Shown here piece by piece: positions 8,552-17,617 of a stretch of DNA of 64,000 nt. The first letter of the stretch is position 1, and every line of letters starts with the position of its first letter. Source of the stretch: Ligilactobacillus faecis (GTDB lineage Bacteria; Bacillota; Bacilli; Lactobacillales; Lactobacillaceae); NCBI RefSeq assembly GCF_029889745.1, contig NZ_CP123639.1, positions 2,027,501 through 2,091,500 on the forward strand. The letters are read 5' to 3'. A program made the position numbers and the translations under genes. The notes beneath the pieces were generated by a model. It saw only the letters and a list, made by a program, of their open reading frames with translations. It had not been told where the DNA came from and searched no databases.

Positions 8552-10240
8552 TTATTCGACCGAGATCAAATATGGATAAACTGGTTGTCCCCCAGAATGG
8601 ATCTCAAGTTCAAGGTCAGGATCGAGTTTTTCTAAAGTTGCTGCGATCTCTTCTGCTTCAGCTGCTGAACCTTCTTGACCATAAATGATCGTTACGATCT
8701 CACTATCTTCATCGAGCATCTCTTTTGTCATCTCAAGCGCAACTTGCTTACGATCTGGACCAGTAACTGTGATCTTACCATCAATGATCCCCATATAATC
8801 ATCTTTTTTGATCTCACGACCTTCGATCGTCGTATCACGCACTGCGACCGTAACTTGACCTGAAAGAACTTCATCAAGTTCAGCAGTCATCGCTTCTTTA
8901 TTTTCAGCTAGTGTTGCTGCTTCGCTAAAACCAAGCATTGCACTCATCCCTTGGGCGATCGTCTTACTTAAAACGACTTCAACTTCAGCCTCCGAGACTT
9001 CAGCTGCTTGTTGGGCTGCTAAGAAGATGTTTTTATTATTTGGTAAAATGATCACTTTTTTAGCATTAGTCTTTTCGATAGCTTCAACGATATCTTTTGT
9101 ACTTGGATTCATCGTTTGTCCACCGTTGATGATATGCGTTACCCCTAAATGTTTGAAGATATCAGCGATTCCATCGCCAGATGCGATCGCAATGATCCCG
9201 TATTCTTTTGGTTCATTTTTTTCGTTAATATTTTCAGCGACCCGTTCATCTTCATCTTTTTCTAAGATCGTTTCATGTTGCAAGCGCATATTGTCGACTT
9301 TGACTTTGATCAAAGAACCATATTTTTGTCCATATGAAAGAACTTGCCCAGGATGTTCAGTATGCACATGAACTTTAACAACTTCATCATCGGCGATCAC
9401 TAATAAAGAATCCCCGATCTGAGCTAAATACCCTCGGAATTCATCATAATCAAATTCTTTTTCGACTAAACGCCCTGCGCCTAAGCGGACCATGATCTCA
9501 GTACAATAGCCAAATTGGATATCTTCGGTGTGTAATTGGCTTTGCGCACTCTTATGGTGTTCAGCATTGACCATCTCATCCATTTCAACTGGACTTGGGG
9601 TGTGTATTTCTTCAGTCCGCTCATTTCCAGCCAGTGCATCATAAAATCCTTGGTAAACAAAAGTCAAACCTTGACCACCAGAGTCAACGACACCGACCTC
9701 TTTTAAAACAGGTAATAATTCTGGCGTCGTTTCTAAAGCTGCTTTTGCTGCTTCATAAGTGGCTTTCATAACTTCAACGACATCATCCGTTTTAGTAGCC
9801 GTCTTTAAAGCTGCTTCAGCTGCCTTGCGCGCAACTGTCAAGATCGTCCCTTCTTGAGGCTTCATGACGGCCTTATAAGCTGTCTCGACCCCACCTTGCA
9901 AAGCACCTGCAAGTTCTTTAGCGTTCAAACTTTCTTTTTTAGCGACACTTTTAGAAAATCCTCGGAAAACTTGGGACAAAATAACACCTGAGTTTCCACG
10001 TGCTCCCATCAACAACCCTTTAGCTAATGAATTTGCTAACTCGCCAACACTTGTTGCTGTTGATTCGGAAACGTATTTTTCCCCGCTTGCAAATGATAGA
10101 CTCATATTCGTTCCTGTATCACCATCTGGCACTGGAAAAACATTCAATGAGTTGATGAATTCAGCATTATTATTTAATCTCTTAGAACTGATCAAGATCA
10201 TCTTTCGAAATTCTGTCTCAGTTATCTTCTCAACTTTCAC
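8552..10240 (-). CDS. fakA: DAK2-domain fatty acid kinase subunit FakA (YloV)
   Basis: ATP-binding kinase subunit that phosphorylates exogenous fatty acids held by a FakB/DegV partner. The N-terminal DhaL-type domain has NVFPVPDGDTGTNMS and GARGNSGVILSQ, which bind Mg-ATP. A middle domain and a C-terminal domain of the DAK1-like YloV type complete 562 residues. The gene follows asp23 by 30 bases, the conserved yloU-yloV pairing. A fakB partner is not in the window. Confidence 0.93.
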   Translation of the reverse strand: MKVEKITETEFRKMILISSKRLNNNAEFINSLNVFPVPDGDTGTNMSLSFASGEKYVSESTATSVGELANSLAKGLLMGARGNSGVILSQVFRGFSKSVAKKESLNAKELAGALQGGVETAYKAVMKPQEGTILTVARKAAEAALKTATKTDDVVEVMKATYEAAKAALETTPELLPVLKEVGVVDSGGQGLTFVYQGFYDALAGNERTEEIHTPSPVEMDEMVNAEHHKSAQSQLHTEDIQFGYCTEIMVRLGAGRLVEKEFDYDEFRGYLAQIGDSLLVIADDEVVKVHVHTEHPGQVLSYGQKYGSLIKVKVDNMRLQHETILEKDEDERVAENINEKNEPKEYGIIAIASGDGIADIFKHLGVTHIINGGQTMNPSTKDIVEAIEKTNAKKVIILPNNKNIFLAAQQAAEVSEAEVEVVLSKTIAQGMSAMLGFSEAATLAENKEAMTAELDEVLSGQVTVAVRDTTIEGREIKKDDYMGIIDGKITVTGPDRKQVALEMTKEMLDEDSEIVTIIYGQEGSAAEAEEIAATLEKLDPDLELEIHSGGQPVYPYLISVE

Positions 10241-10270
10241 TTATTGCTCACTCCTTGGTTATTATGGTAA

Positions 10271-10633
10271 CTAGTCGTTGATGACCCGCACACCTTGTAC
10301 GATCACATTCACTGATTCAGCCGTGATGCCTAACATCGAGTCTAAGTTATATTTGACCTTATCTTGAACGTTACGGCATACTTCTGAGATCTTAGTCCCA
10401 TAACCTACGATAATATACACATCGACTGCGATCCCTTCGTCTTCTTGACGGATAACGACCCCTTTAGAATAATTATCGCGTTTTAAAATTTCATTTAAAT
10501 TGTCTCTGATTTGGTTCTTGCTGGCCATACCAACGATCCCAAAGATCTCAGTTGCAGCACCGCCAACTACTGTTGCGATAACTTCATTGCTGATATCGAT
10601 ATTTCCAAATTGATTTTGAATTTTTACAGCCAT
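10271..10633 (-). CDS. Asp23/Gls24 family envelope stress response protein (YloU)
   Basis: A small Asp23-family protein of 120 residues, with the core VVGGAATEIFGIVGMASK and EDEGIAVDVYIIVGYGTKI. I choose MAVKIQNQ at 10633 over the upstream in-frame ATG (10654) because the intervening bases encode LRR through AAGGAGG, which is the ribosome binding site itself, placed eight bases before 10633. It is divergent from rpmB and heads an operon with fakA. Members associate with the cytoplasmic face of the membrane; the role here is inferred from the family. Confidence 0.93.
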   Translation of the reverse strand: MAVKIQNQFGNIDISNEVIATVVGGAATEIFGIVGMASKNQIRDNLNEILKRDNYSKGVVIRQEDEGIAVDVYIIVGYGTKISEVCRNVQDKVKYNLDSMLGITAESVNVIVQGVRVIND

Positions 10634-10708
10634 AAATTCCAGCCTCCTTAACATTTAAGACAATTTTAGCTCTGTCAACTTATCAGGTAAAATAAGTTTG
10701 ATAGTAGT

Positions 10709-10714
10709 ATTATA
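10709..10714 (-). promoter_or_regulatory. Promoter -10 for asp23-fakA
   Basis: Minus-strand TATAAT preceded at 17 bases by a weak -35 (TTTTGT). It is about 75 bases upstream of the asp23 start. Confidence 0.5.
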
Positions 10715-10826
10715 CCATGTTTCAGATAATTACAAAAAGTCAGATAAACGAAAAGCTTTCTTTCCAAAAATATCTTGATAAATCAACATTTTCAGCTGTC
10801 AAGCAAAATTACTTTATAGAAAACTA

Positions 10827-10905
10827 TTGCAATTAACGGCTATCTATGATAATTTTATTTAGTGAATGAGCAAAACCATTGCTCCTAATTTGAGACGAGG
10901 GAGGA
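10827..10905 (+). promoter_or_regulatory. rpmB promoter and leader hairpin
   Basis: A TTGCAA box followed 17 bases later by TAATTT gives a plausible promoter. The leader carries a perfect 6-bp hairpin GAGCAA-AACCA-TTGCTC (10868-10884), only about 15 bases before the strong GAGGGAGG ribosome binding site. The position would suit translational control of an r-protein gene, but no factor is identified. Confidence 0.45.
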
Positions 10906-10912
10906 TAATAAA

Positions 10913-11098
10913 ATGGCTAAAGATTTCGTAACAGGTCGTAAGACTACATTCGGTAAGAAGCGTTCACACGCTTTGAACCAAACAAACCGTAGCTGGAAAC
11001 CAAACTTGCAAAAAGTTCGTATCTTAGTTGACGGTAAGCCTAAAAAGGTATGGGTTTCAGCACGTGCTTTGAAATCCGGTAAAGTTACACGCGTTTAA
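10913..11098 (+). CDS. rpmB: 50S ribosomal protein L28
   Basis: 61-residue basic ribosomal protein with typical L28 sequence ([42 protein letters not shown]). It starts after GAGGGAGG. It is the only plus-strand gene in the first 24 kb and is transcribed divergently from asp23, a classic firmicute arrangement. Confidence 0.98.
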   Translation: MAKDFVTGRKTTFGKKRSHALNQTNRSWKPNLQKVRILVDGKPKKVWVSARALKSGKVTRV

Positions 11099-11107
11099 GC
11101 GTCGACT

Positions 11108-11134
11108 AGCCCCTTGTTTGTGGGCTTTTTTATT
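11108..11134 (+). terminator. rpmB terminator
   Basis: Stem AGCCC with GGGCT, then TTTTTTATTTT, starting about ten bases after the rpmB stop. Confidence 0.8.
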
Positions 11135-11140
11135 TTCATT

Positions 11141-11173
11141 AAAAAAGAGGATCTCTATTCGATCCTCTTTTTT
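11141..11173 (-). terminator. Bidirectional terminator between rpmB and oppA
   Basis: Perfect 13-bp stem, A6-GAGGATC with GATCCTC-T6, around loop TCTATTC. It can end transcription in both directions and abuts the oppA stop codon. Confidence 0.88.
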
Positions 11174-11175
11174 GT

Positions 11176-12816
11176 TTAATTGACGATATATGCCTCTTTC
11201 CAATTATTAGTTACACCGGCCGAATTTTGTACGAGCCCTTTGACATTTTCACGAACTACTTGAGGCACGTTCACTTGATAAAGTGGTGCTGCTCCTTGTT
11301 GTTCATTTAAAACCTTAGCAGCTTGAACTAGATCTTCCCAACGTTTTTCTTTATTATCGGCATCTGTTGTTTTTGAAGCCGTGACCAAACGATCATATTC
11401 TGCATTATCCCATTTCCCAAAGTTATATGAGTTATCTTTTGTGAAAAGATCTAAGAAACTGATCGGATCGGCAAAATCAGCTGACCAACCGGTAAGTTGT
11501 ACATCAAACTGTCCTTTTTCAGCACGAGAGATCCGCGTCTTCAATGGGACATTTTGAACTGATACTTTAACATCTGGTAAATTATCTTCTAATTGACTTT
11601 GGATAAATTCGGCTGCTTTTTTAGAAATATCATCATCACTACTCAATAAAGTGAGGTTCAACTTGGAAGTTCCAGTTTCAGCCAAACCTTCTTTTAAGAG
11701 TTGCTTAGCTTTTGCTTTATTATAGCTGACACCTGCTGTTGTTTTAGCAGCAGTTGCAAAATCTTGTCCACGGTACTCACTCAATCCTTGCGGTACGATA
11801 CTTGAACTTGGAAGTGTTCCACCACCAACGATCTTTTCAGCTAATTCTTTGCGGTCGATCGCATAAGAGAGTGCTTGACGGACCTTTAAGTTTTTAAAGA
11901 CTTCTTTTGTTTGATTAAAATCAAGGTATGTCGTTCGTGCTTGTTTTAAAACACTGTATCCCGGAGTCTTTTCAAGCTGTTTAGCTTGCTCACTACTCAA
12001 AGTCGTGTAGTCAGTTTGTTTACTTTGGTAGAGGTTATATGAGGTACTTGTACTTTTATTGACTTTAAAATTGATCGTATCGAGTTTGACTTTCTTTTTA
12101 TCCCAATAAGCTTCGTTTTTCTTTAACTTCCAGCTGAGATTTGAACCTGTCCAACCTTCAACGACAAAGGGACCATTATAAACTGTCTTAGTTGCATCTG
12201 TTCCAAACTTATCACCGTTTTGCTCAACAACTTTTTGATTTTGTGGATAGAACGGTTCAAAGCCCATCAACAGTTCAAAATATGGAACTGGTTTTTCTAA
12301 AGTAACAACTAATTCATAATCTCCGTTAGCTTTGATCCCTAATTCTTCAGGAGCTTTTTCGCCTTTAGTGATCGCATCTGCATTTTGGATCCCGCTATAT
12401 AAGTAAGCGTATGGTGAAGCTGTTTTTTGATCAACTGTTCGTTGCCAACCATAGACAAAATCTTTAGCTGTCACTTTATCACCATTTGACCATTTAGCAT
12501 CTTTGCGTAAAGTAAAGGTATAAGTCAATCCATTATTAGAAACCTCTGTTTTACGAGCAACTCCAGGTTCAACTTTACTATTTTTCCCGATCCGCAAAAG
12601 ACCTTCCATAGAGTTTCCAATGATATCCCCACTGTAAGCATCTGTTACTTTAGATGGATCTAAGGTCGCAAGCTCGGCTAAATAGCTCCAATTCAACTCT
12701 TGCTTTTCAGCTAATTTATTAGAAGCACTCTGTTCTTTATTAGAACTACATGCAGCTAATAATAGTCCTGCCGTAGCAACAACTAAAGTCTTAGTAAAAA
12801 GGCGTTTGACTTTCAT
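11176..12816 (-). CDS. Oligopeptide ABC transporter substrate-binding lipoprotein
   Basis: SBP_bac_5 family peptide-binding protein, 546 residues. A lipoprotein signal peptide (MKVKRLFTKTLVVATAG) ends in the lipobox LLAAC, so Cys22 would be lipidated and the protein anchored outside the membrane. Family features include LDPSKVTDAYSGDIIGNSMEGLLR, RKDAKWSNGDKVTAKDFVYG and the C-terminal YQVNVPQVVRENVKGLV. No permease or ATPase genes flank it, so it is probably an orphan OppA that uses a transporter encoded elsewhere. It has its own G-rich ribosome binding site and a downstream terminator. Confidence 0.93.
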   Translation of the reverse strand: MKVKRLFTKTLVVATAGLLLAACSSNKEQSASNKLAEKQELNWSYLAELATLDPSKVTDAYSGDIIGNSMEGLLRIGKNSKVEPGVARKTEVSNNGLTYTFTLRKDAKWSNGDKVTAKDFVYGWQRTVDQKTASPYAYLYSGIQNADAITKGEKAPEELGIKANGDYELVVTLEKPVPYFELLMGFEPFYPQNQKVVEQNGDKFGTDATKTVYNGPFVVEGWTGSNLSWKLKKNEAYWDKKKVKLDTINFKVNKSTSTSYNLYQSKQTDYTTLSSEQAKQLEKTPGYSVLKQARTTYLDFNQTKEVFKNLKVRQALSYAIDRKELAEKIVGGGTLPSSSIVPQGLSEYRGQDFATAAKTTAGVSYNKAKAKQLLKEGLAETGTSKLNLTLLSSDDDISKKAAEFIQSQLEDNLPDVKVSVQNVPLKTRISRAEKGQFDVQLTGWSADFADPISFLDLFTKDNSYNFGKWDNAEYDRLVTASKTTDADNKEKRWEDLVQAAKVLNEQQGAAPLYQVNVPQVVRENVKGLVQNSAGVTNNWKEAYIVN

Positions 12817-12910
12817 AAAAATCCCCCTTGAATAAAATTATAAAAACTAAACAAAAATTAATGTTTAACTAATTTTATTCTATTCAGATTTTAAAATCAA
12901 TCTTTTTCTA

Positions 12911-12946
12911 AAAAAAATCCAGCTTCGCTAGAAGCTAGATTTTTTT
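12911..12946 (-). terminator. Terminator after thiN
   Basis: Stem A7-TC(C)AGCTTC with GAAGCT(A)GA-T7 around a four-base loop. It overlaps the thiN stop codon and is symmetrical, so it could act in both directions. Confidence 0.82.
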
Positions 12947-13589
12947 AATCACGACTTTGGATCACACAAACTACTCCACTTGTAAACTTAAAATGAGCGG
13001 TCGAACCTAAAAATTCATTACTGATATAAGCGAGTGGTCCTGCAGTTTTTTGATCGGTCAACCGATATTTCTCATCACTCAAAGTCAAACCTGTTACTGC
13101 CGTCAATGGGATAAAAGCCAGATACTTCATTTCAGGCGCTTTTCTCAACTCATGTTCTCCTGGCAAATAAAATGTGATCAAATTTTGGCGATCGATAAAA
13201 CAGACTTTTTCGACCAATTTAGGGAAATCTATGTTTAAAACACTTAGTAAGTTCGCTAAAAAATGATCTAAACGTCCTCCTGTTGCGCCATAAACATTGA
13301 TCCTTTCTGGGCTATAAGTAAGCTCACACTCTAATAAAGCAAGCTCTGTATCAGTTTGATCTTTTTCTGGAATAGCTGTAATGAGCTTATGACTAAACTT
13401 ACGAACTAATGCTTGTTCTTTAGGCGTCGCCGAGTCAAAATCACCGATCGAAAAAAGTGGTCTGATCCCATGTTGAGCTAAATAGACAGCCCCATGATCA
13501 ACACCGATCCATGTATCAGCTTTAGCTTTTTTTAAAATATCAGGCGGTAAAAATTCAACAGGGCCTCCAGTCAAAATATTGAGTTCCAT
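12945..13589 (-). CDS. thiN: Thiamine pyrophosphokinase
   Basis: Transfers pyrophosphate from ATP to thiamine, making the cofactor TPP directly. The family motif GATGGRLDHFLANL is near residue 125, with the substrate-binding stretch GVDHGAVYL and SIGDFDS in the N-terminal half and a beta-rich C-terminal domain (TVAPL-like region after 160). The length is 214 residues. The ATG overlaps the rpe stop as TGATG, so translation is coupled. This is the last gene of the prkC-rsgA-rpe-thiN run. Confidence 0.95.
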   Translation of the reverse strand: MELNILTGGPVEFLPPDILKKAKADTWIGVDHGAVYLAQHGIRPLFSIGDFDSATPKEQALVRKFSHKLITAIPEKDQTDTELALLECELTYSPERINVYGATGGRLDHFLANLLSVLNIDFPKLVEKVCFIDRQNLITFYLPGEHELRKAPEMKYLAFIPLTAVTGLTLSDEKYRLTDQKTAGPLAYISNEFLGSTAHFKFTSGVVCVIQSRD

Positions 13590-14242
13590 CAGCCTTTAGC
13601 ACCTTGTTTCAATAATTTGATCTGCTCAACCGGATCAGAGGCATTAAAAATGTAAGAACCTGCAACAGCAACAGTGGCGCCTGCTTTAGCTACTTGCTCG
13701 ATCGTTTCAGCATTGATCCCACCATCAACTTCGATCTCAAAATCAAGTCCTGCCTCTTGTTTAAGCTGTGCTAACCGCGCAACTTTTGAAACAGTAGATT
13801 CGATAAAGGCTTGACCACCAAAACCTGGATCAACAGTCATCACTAAAACTTGATCAACTAGTGGCAAGATTTCCATGAGCGCTGTCAATGGTGTTCCTGG
13901 ATTGATAACGACTTCTGCTTTGACACCAGCTTCTTTGATCTGACTGAGTACTCGATGGATATGAGGAGTAGCTTCGATGTGTACTCCGATCAAATCGGCT
14001 CCAGCCATAGCTAATTCTGCAATATATTTCTCTGGTGTTTCGACCATCAGATGACAATCAAACACTAATTTAGAATGCTTTCGTAACGCCTTGACAACAT
14101 TAGCGCCAAACGTTAGATTTTCGACAAAATGTCCATCCATAATATCAATGTGTAAATATTCAACACCTGCTTGCTCAACAATGGCAACATCGTGAGCCAA
14201 ATTTGCAAAATCTGCACTTAAGATCGATGGTGCTATTTTCAT
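13589..14242 (-). CDS. rpe: Ribulose-phosphate 3-epimerase
   Basis: Interconverts ribulose 5-phosphate and xylulose 5-phosphate. TIM-barrel enzyme of 217 residues with MKIAPSILSADFANL, HIDIMDGHFVENLTFG (metal His/Asp), DCHLMVETPE, MTVDPGFGGQAF and EVDGGINAETI. It lies between rsgA (27 bases upstream) and thiN (1-base overlap), the common firmicute order. Confidence 0.97.
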   Translation of the reverse strand: MKIAPSILSADFANLAHDVAIVEQAGVEYLHIDIMDGHFVENLTFGANVVKALRKHSKLVFDCHLMVETPEKYIAELAMAGADLIGVHIEATPHIHRVLSQIKEAGVKAEVVINPGTPLTALMEILPLVDQVLVMTVDPGFGGQAFIESTVSKVARLAQLKQEAGLDFEIEVDGGINAETIEQVAKAGATVAVAGSYIFNASDPVEQIKLLKQGAKG

Positions 14243-14269
14243 TTTTCTTCATCCCTTCTAAAATTATCC

Positions 14270-15157
14270 TCAACGATATTTAGGCTTTCGTTCAACGATC
14301 GCCGTATGGAATTGGCGATAGTTCTCATACCGACTAGTTAAGATCTCACCTGCTGCAACTGCTTCTTTGACAGCACAACCTGGCTCGTTCAAATGTAAAC
14401 AACCTCTAAAGCGACAGCCCGCTTGAAAGGCTACAAAGTCAGGGAAAAGTAGCGGTAATTCTTCTTTAGTGATCTCACGCAATTCAAAAGAAGAAAAGCC
14501 TGGTGTATCAGCGAGTAAATTATCCCCGATCGGAAGCAATGAGACCTTTCTTGTCGTATGCCGTCCACGACTGAGAGCTTTAGAGATCTCGCCAGTTTCA
14601 AGTTGTAAACTTGGATCTAAATGATTTAATAATGTCGATTTCCCAGCACCAGTTTGGCCCATCACAACGATCACTTGGTGGTCTAAGTCAGAGAGGATCT
14701 TCTTAGCAACACTTTGTTCATTTTGTCTTCCTCCAAGATAAACAGGATAATATTTGTGATAGTAAGCTGTGAGCGCCTGTATTTTTTCCAATTGCTCTTC
14801 AGTCAATAGATCAACTTTTGAAAAATAAAGTACTGGTGCGATCTGCTTTGCTTCTAACATCACCAACTGCCGATCCAATAAGTTACTTGAAAAATCAGGC
14901 TGCACACAAGCTGTGACAACGATCGCCGTATCAAGGTTAGCCATCGGAGGGCGAATAAGTTCATTTTTACGTGGATAGATCTCCAATATATAGCCTTCAT
15001 CGCTTTTTTCAGCTTTAAATTCAACTTGATCACCAACAAGTGGTGTTTGCTTTTTCTTACGGAAATTGCCCCGAGCTCGCGTGCGATATTCTTCTCCCGT
15101 TGCAGTTACTACATCGTAATAACCACTCAACGATTGTCTGATCTGTCCCTTTACCAA
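14270..15157 (-). CDS. rsgA: Ribosome small subunit-dependent GTPase RsgA
   Basis: Circularly permuted GTPase that checks late 30S assembly. An N-terminal OB fold is followed by the permuted G motifs: FSKVDLL (G4), GQTGAGKSTLLNHL (G1) and LADTPGFSSFEL (G3). A C-terminal zinc-binding segment CRFRGCLHLNEPGCAV completes the 295 residues. It starts four bases after prkC, so the two are certainly cotranscribed. Confidence 0.96.
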   Translation of the reverse strand: MVKGQIRQSLSGYYDVVTATGEEYRTRARGNFRKKKQTPLVGDQVEFKAEKSDEGYILEIYPRKNELIRPPMANLDTAIVVTACVQPDFSSNLLDRQLVMLEAKQIAPVLYFSKVDLLTEEQLEKIQALTAYYHKYYPVYLGGRQNEQSVAKKILSDLDHQVIVVMGQTGAGKSTLLNHLDPSLQLETGEISKALSRGRHTTRKVSLLPIGDNLLADTPGFSSFELREITKEELPLLFPDFVAFQAGCRFRGCLHLNEPGCAVKEAVAAGEILTSRYENYRQFHTAIVERKPKYR

Positions 15158-15161
15158 ATTA

Positions 15162-16871
15162 TCATTCCTCTTCTTGTTTATAATATTTCGAACCAGTCGC
15201 TCCTTTGGTCCCTATAGTAACTTCTAAAACATCCCCCTCTTGAACAAATGTTCCAACTGGCGGATCTTGAGCGATCACAGTATCAACTTCTTCACTTGAA
15301 GTCACTTTAACTTTTTTTACGATCAATTCGAGACCACATTCACGTGCGTACGCTTTAACTTCTTTTAAAGAAAAGCCACTCAGATCAGTCATTCCTGCTA
15401 AATTTTGCCCTTTGCTAACTGTAAAAGTTACGGTCGTCTCTGAAAGTGCAACTTTCTTTTTAGCTGCGATCGATTGTGCAATGATCTCTCCTTTTGCGAC
15501 ACTGTCAGAGTAGCGCTCCTCTTTTTTGACGACCACCCCTTGTTTGCGCAAACGTCGACTGACATCGGTATAATTTCTTCGACGATAATCACCAAAAGTC
15601 ACTAAAGGCGCCCCTTTAGATAAAGTTAAAGCGATCTTAGTATTTTGCTTGACGGTCGTCCCTTTTTGGGGCGAAGTAAAAGTCACTTGACCTTTAGGGT
15701 AGTTTTTATCATATTGGTAAGTTATCTTGCCGATCTCAAGTTGCTTTGCCTCTAGTAATTGTAACGCTTGTTTTTGCGAAAGCCCCTTTAAAGCTGGAAC
15801 TGAAACATCTTTTGGAATAAGGTAAAAATAACTGAGTAAAATAATTACCAAGACGCATCCGATCCCGATAAGGTAACGCCGTTTAAAACTTTTGACTTTG
15901 GCTTTTTTAGTCACTTGACTGATTTTCCCTAGATCAAGTGTCTTTTCTAATTCCAGATCAGACTTAGCTAATTTTTCAGAAAGATCTGGTAAGACTTTCG
16001 TTTCTTCTTCAACGATCTTTTTAGGTCGCCAAGGTAAAGCATCTTTTCGTTTAGGATCAAGACAAGTCTCTAGATCTAGCTGCATCTCCGTTACGCTTTG
16101 ATAACGTTCCCGCCGATCTTTTGCTGTTGCGTGTAAAACAACATTTTCCAACGCTTGTGGGATATCAGGATCGTCTTTCCGAAGTGATGGCATCTGGCTA
16201 CGATAATGTTTGAGAGCGATCGAAACAGCAGTCTCACCATCATAAGGCACATGCCCTGTCAAAAGCTCAAAGAGAATGATCCCCAAAGAATAAATATCTG
16301 ATTGCTGGGTGATCATACTTCCACGTGCTTGTTCAGGCGAAATATAATGAACTGATCCCATTAAAGTATTGGTTCGTGTCATCGTCTCTTCAGCAACTGC
16401 GATCGCGATCCCAAAATCAGTGATCTTAACATTACCAGCTTCGTCTAACAAGATATTTTGTGGTTTTAAGTCACGATGTACGATCCCATGTTGGTGAGCT
16501 TCGCGGACAGCTACTAAGATCTGATTCATGATCGCAACTGCTTTTTCATAAGACAAAGGTGCATTTTGGGCAATATAACGTTTAAGGTCCATGCCCTTGA
16601 CGTATTCCATGACGATATATTGCATCCCTTGATCTTCACCGATGTCAAAAATATCTACAATGTGCGGATCATCTAATTTGATCAAAGAGTCAGCTTCACG
16701 ATGAAAACGGCGGACCGCAGCTGAATCATCGCGAAGATCAAGGCGTAAAAGTTTAACTGCCACATCACGATCTAAGATCAGATCATGGGCCAAATAAACA
16801 TTAGCCATCCCACCTTCACCTAATGTTTTGATAACTTGGTAACGCCCATTAATGGCATAACCAGCTCTCAT
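15162..16871 (-). CDS. prkC: PASTA-domain Ser/Thr protein kinase PrkC/Stk
   Basis: Membrane kinase that senses muropeptides or lipid II and phosphorylates cell-wall and division proteins. Kinase domain: GEGGMANVYLA (P-loop), AVKLL (Lys), HRDLKPQNILL (catalytic loop) and DFGIA. One transmembrane helix follows near residues 333-352 (YLIGIGCVLVIILLSYFYL). Three extracellular PASTA repeats run from about residue 357 to 557. The 569 residues carry fewer PASTA units than B. subtilis PrkC. The start overlaps the stp stop by four bases. Confidence 0.96.
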   Translation of the reverse strand: MRAGYAINGRYQVIKTLGEGGMANVYLAHDLILDRDVAVKLLRLDLRDDSAAVRRFHREADSLIKLDDPHIVDIFDIGEDQGMQYIVMEYVKGMDLKRYIAQNAPLSYEKAVAIMNQILVAVREAHQHGIVHRDLKPQNILLDEAGNVKITDFGIAIAVAEETMTRTNTLMGSVHYISPEQARGSMITQQSDIYSLGIILFELLTGHVPYDGETAVSIALKHYRSQMPSLRKDDPDIPQALENVVLHATAKDRRERYQSVTEMQLDLETCLDPKRKDALPWRPKKIVEEETKVLPDLSEKLAKSDLELEKTLDLGKISQVTKKAKVKSFKRRYLIGIGCVLVIILLSYFYLIPKDVSVPALKGLSQKQALQLLEAKQLEIGKITYQYDKNYPKGQVTFTSPQKGTTVKQNTKIALTLSKGAPLVTFGDYRRRNYTDVSRRLRKQGVVVKKEERYSDSVAKGEIIAQSIAAKKKVALSETTVTFTVSKGQNLAGMTDLSGFSLKEVKAYARECGLELIVKKVKVTSSEEVDTVIAQDPPVGTFVQEGDVLEVTIGTKGATGSKYYKQEEE

Positions 16872-17614
16872 GGCTCACCGCCTCCCTTATCGATCTGGAT
16901 GAGTAAAGCCGTGATATTATCTGTTCCCCCAGCTAAATTAGCTTGATCGATCAGCTGCTCACACTTCTTTTCAAGCGTTTGCTCTGATTCAAGGATCATT
17001 TTGATCTCTTTATCGTCTAACATATTTGTCAGACCATCAGAACAAAGTAGCAAAATATCACCTGCAACTTTTTTATAGATCTTTGTATCGATCTGTGCTT
17101 GCTTGGAAACGCCTAATGTTCGCGTAATGATATTTTTATGGGGATGGTGTTTAGCCTCTTCTTTGCTGATCTCTCCACGTTTGACGAGCTCATTGACATA
17201 AGAATGATCTTCTGTCAATTGTTCAAAAGAACCTGCATGCCACAAATAAGCACGACTATCACCGATATTAGCGATCGCATACTTATCTTCAAAAAGCAGT
17301 GCACACACAAGCGTCGTTCCCATTCCAGCTAGATCATGATATTGATCAGCGCGTTTTAAAATACTTGTATTCTCCACGATCACTTGGGCTTTCAACCAAG
17401 TGATCGCTGCAAGCGGATCATTTAATGTCGTCTGCTCAAATAAATAGCCTAAGTGAGAGACTGCCATTTCAGAGGCAACTTCCCCACCTAAGTGTCCACC
17501 TAGACCGTCAGCAACGATAGCAAAAGTTGCTTGATTTTTATTTTTAAAAACAGCGACTCGGTCTTCATTTATTTTACGTTCTTTTCCAACATCACTTGTG
17601 TATGCGATCTGCAT
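16868..17614 (-). CDS. stp: PP2C-type protein phosphatase Stp/PrpC
   Basis: Metal-dependent Ser/Thr phosphatase that reverses PrkC. The PPM motifs are all present: VADGLGGHLGGEVAS, GMGTTLVCALL, NIGDSRAYLW, ITRTLG, LLCSDGLTNML and GGTDNITALLI. Length 248 residues. It overlaps prkC by ATGA and starts three bases after rsmB, so translation is probably coupled along the run. Confidence 0.96.
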   Translation of the reverse strand: MQIAYTSDVGKERKINEDRVAVFKNKNQATFAIVADGLGGHLGGEVASEMAVSHLGYLFEQTTLNDPLAAITWLKAQVIVENTSILKRADQYHDLAGMGTTLVCALLFEDKYAIANIGDSRAYLWHAGSFEQLTEDHSYVNELVKRGEISKEEAKHHPHKNIITRTLGVSKQAQIDTKIYKKVAGDILLLCSDGLTNMLDDKEIKMILESEQTLEKKCEQLIDQANLAGGTDNITALLIQIDKGGGEP

Positions 17615-17617
17615 CTA

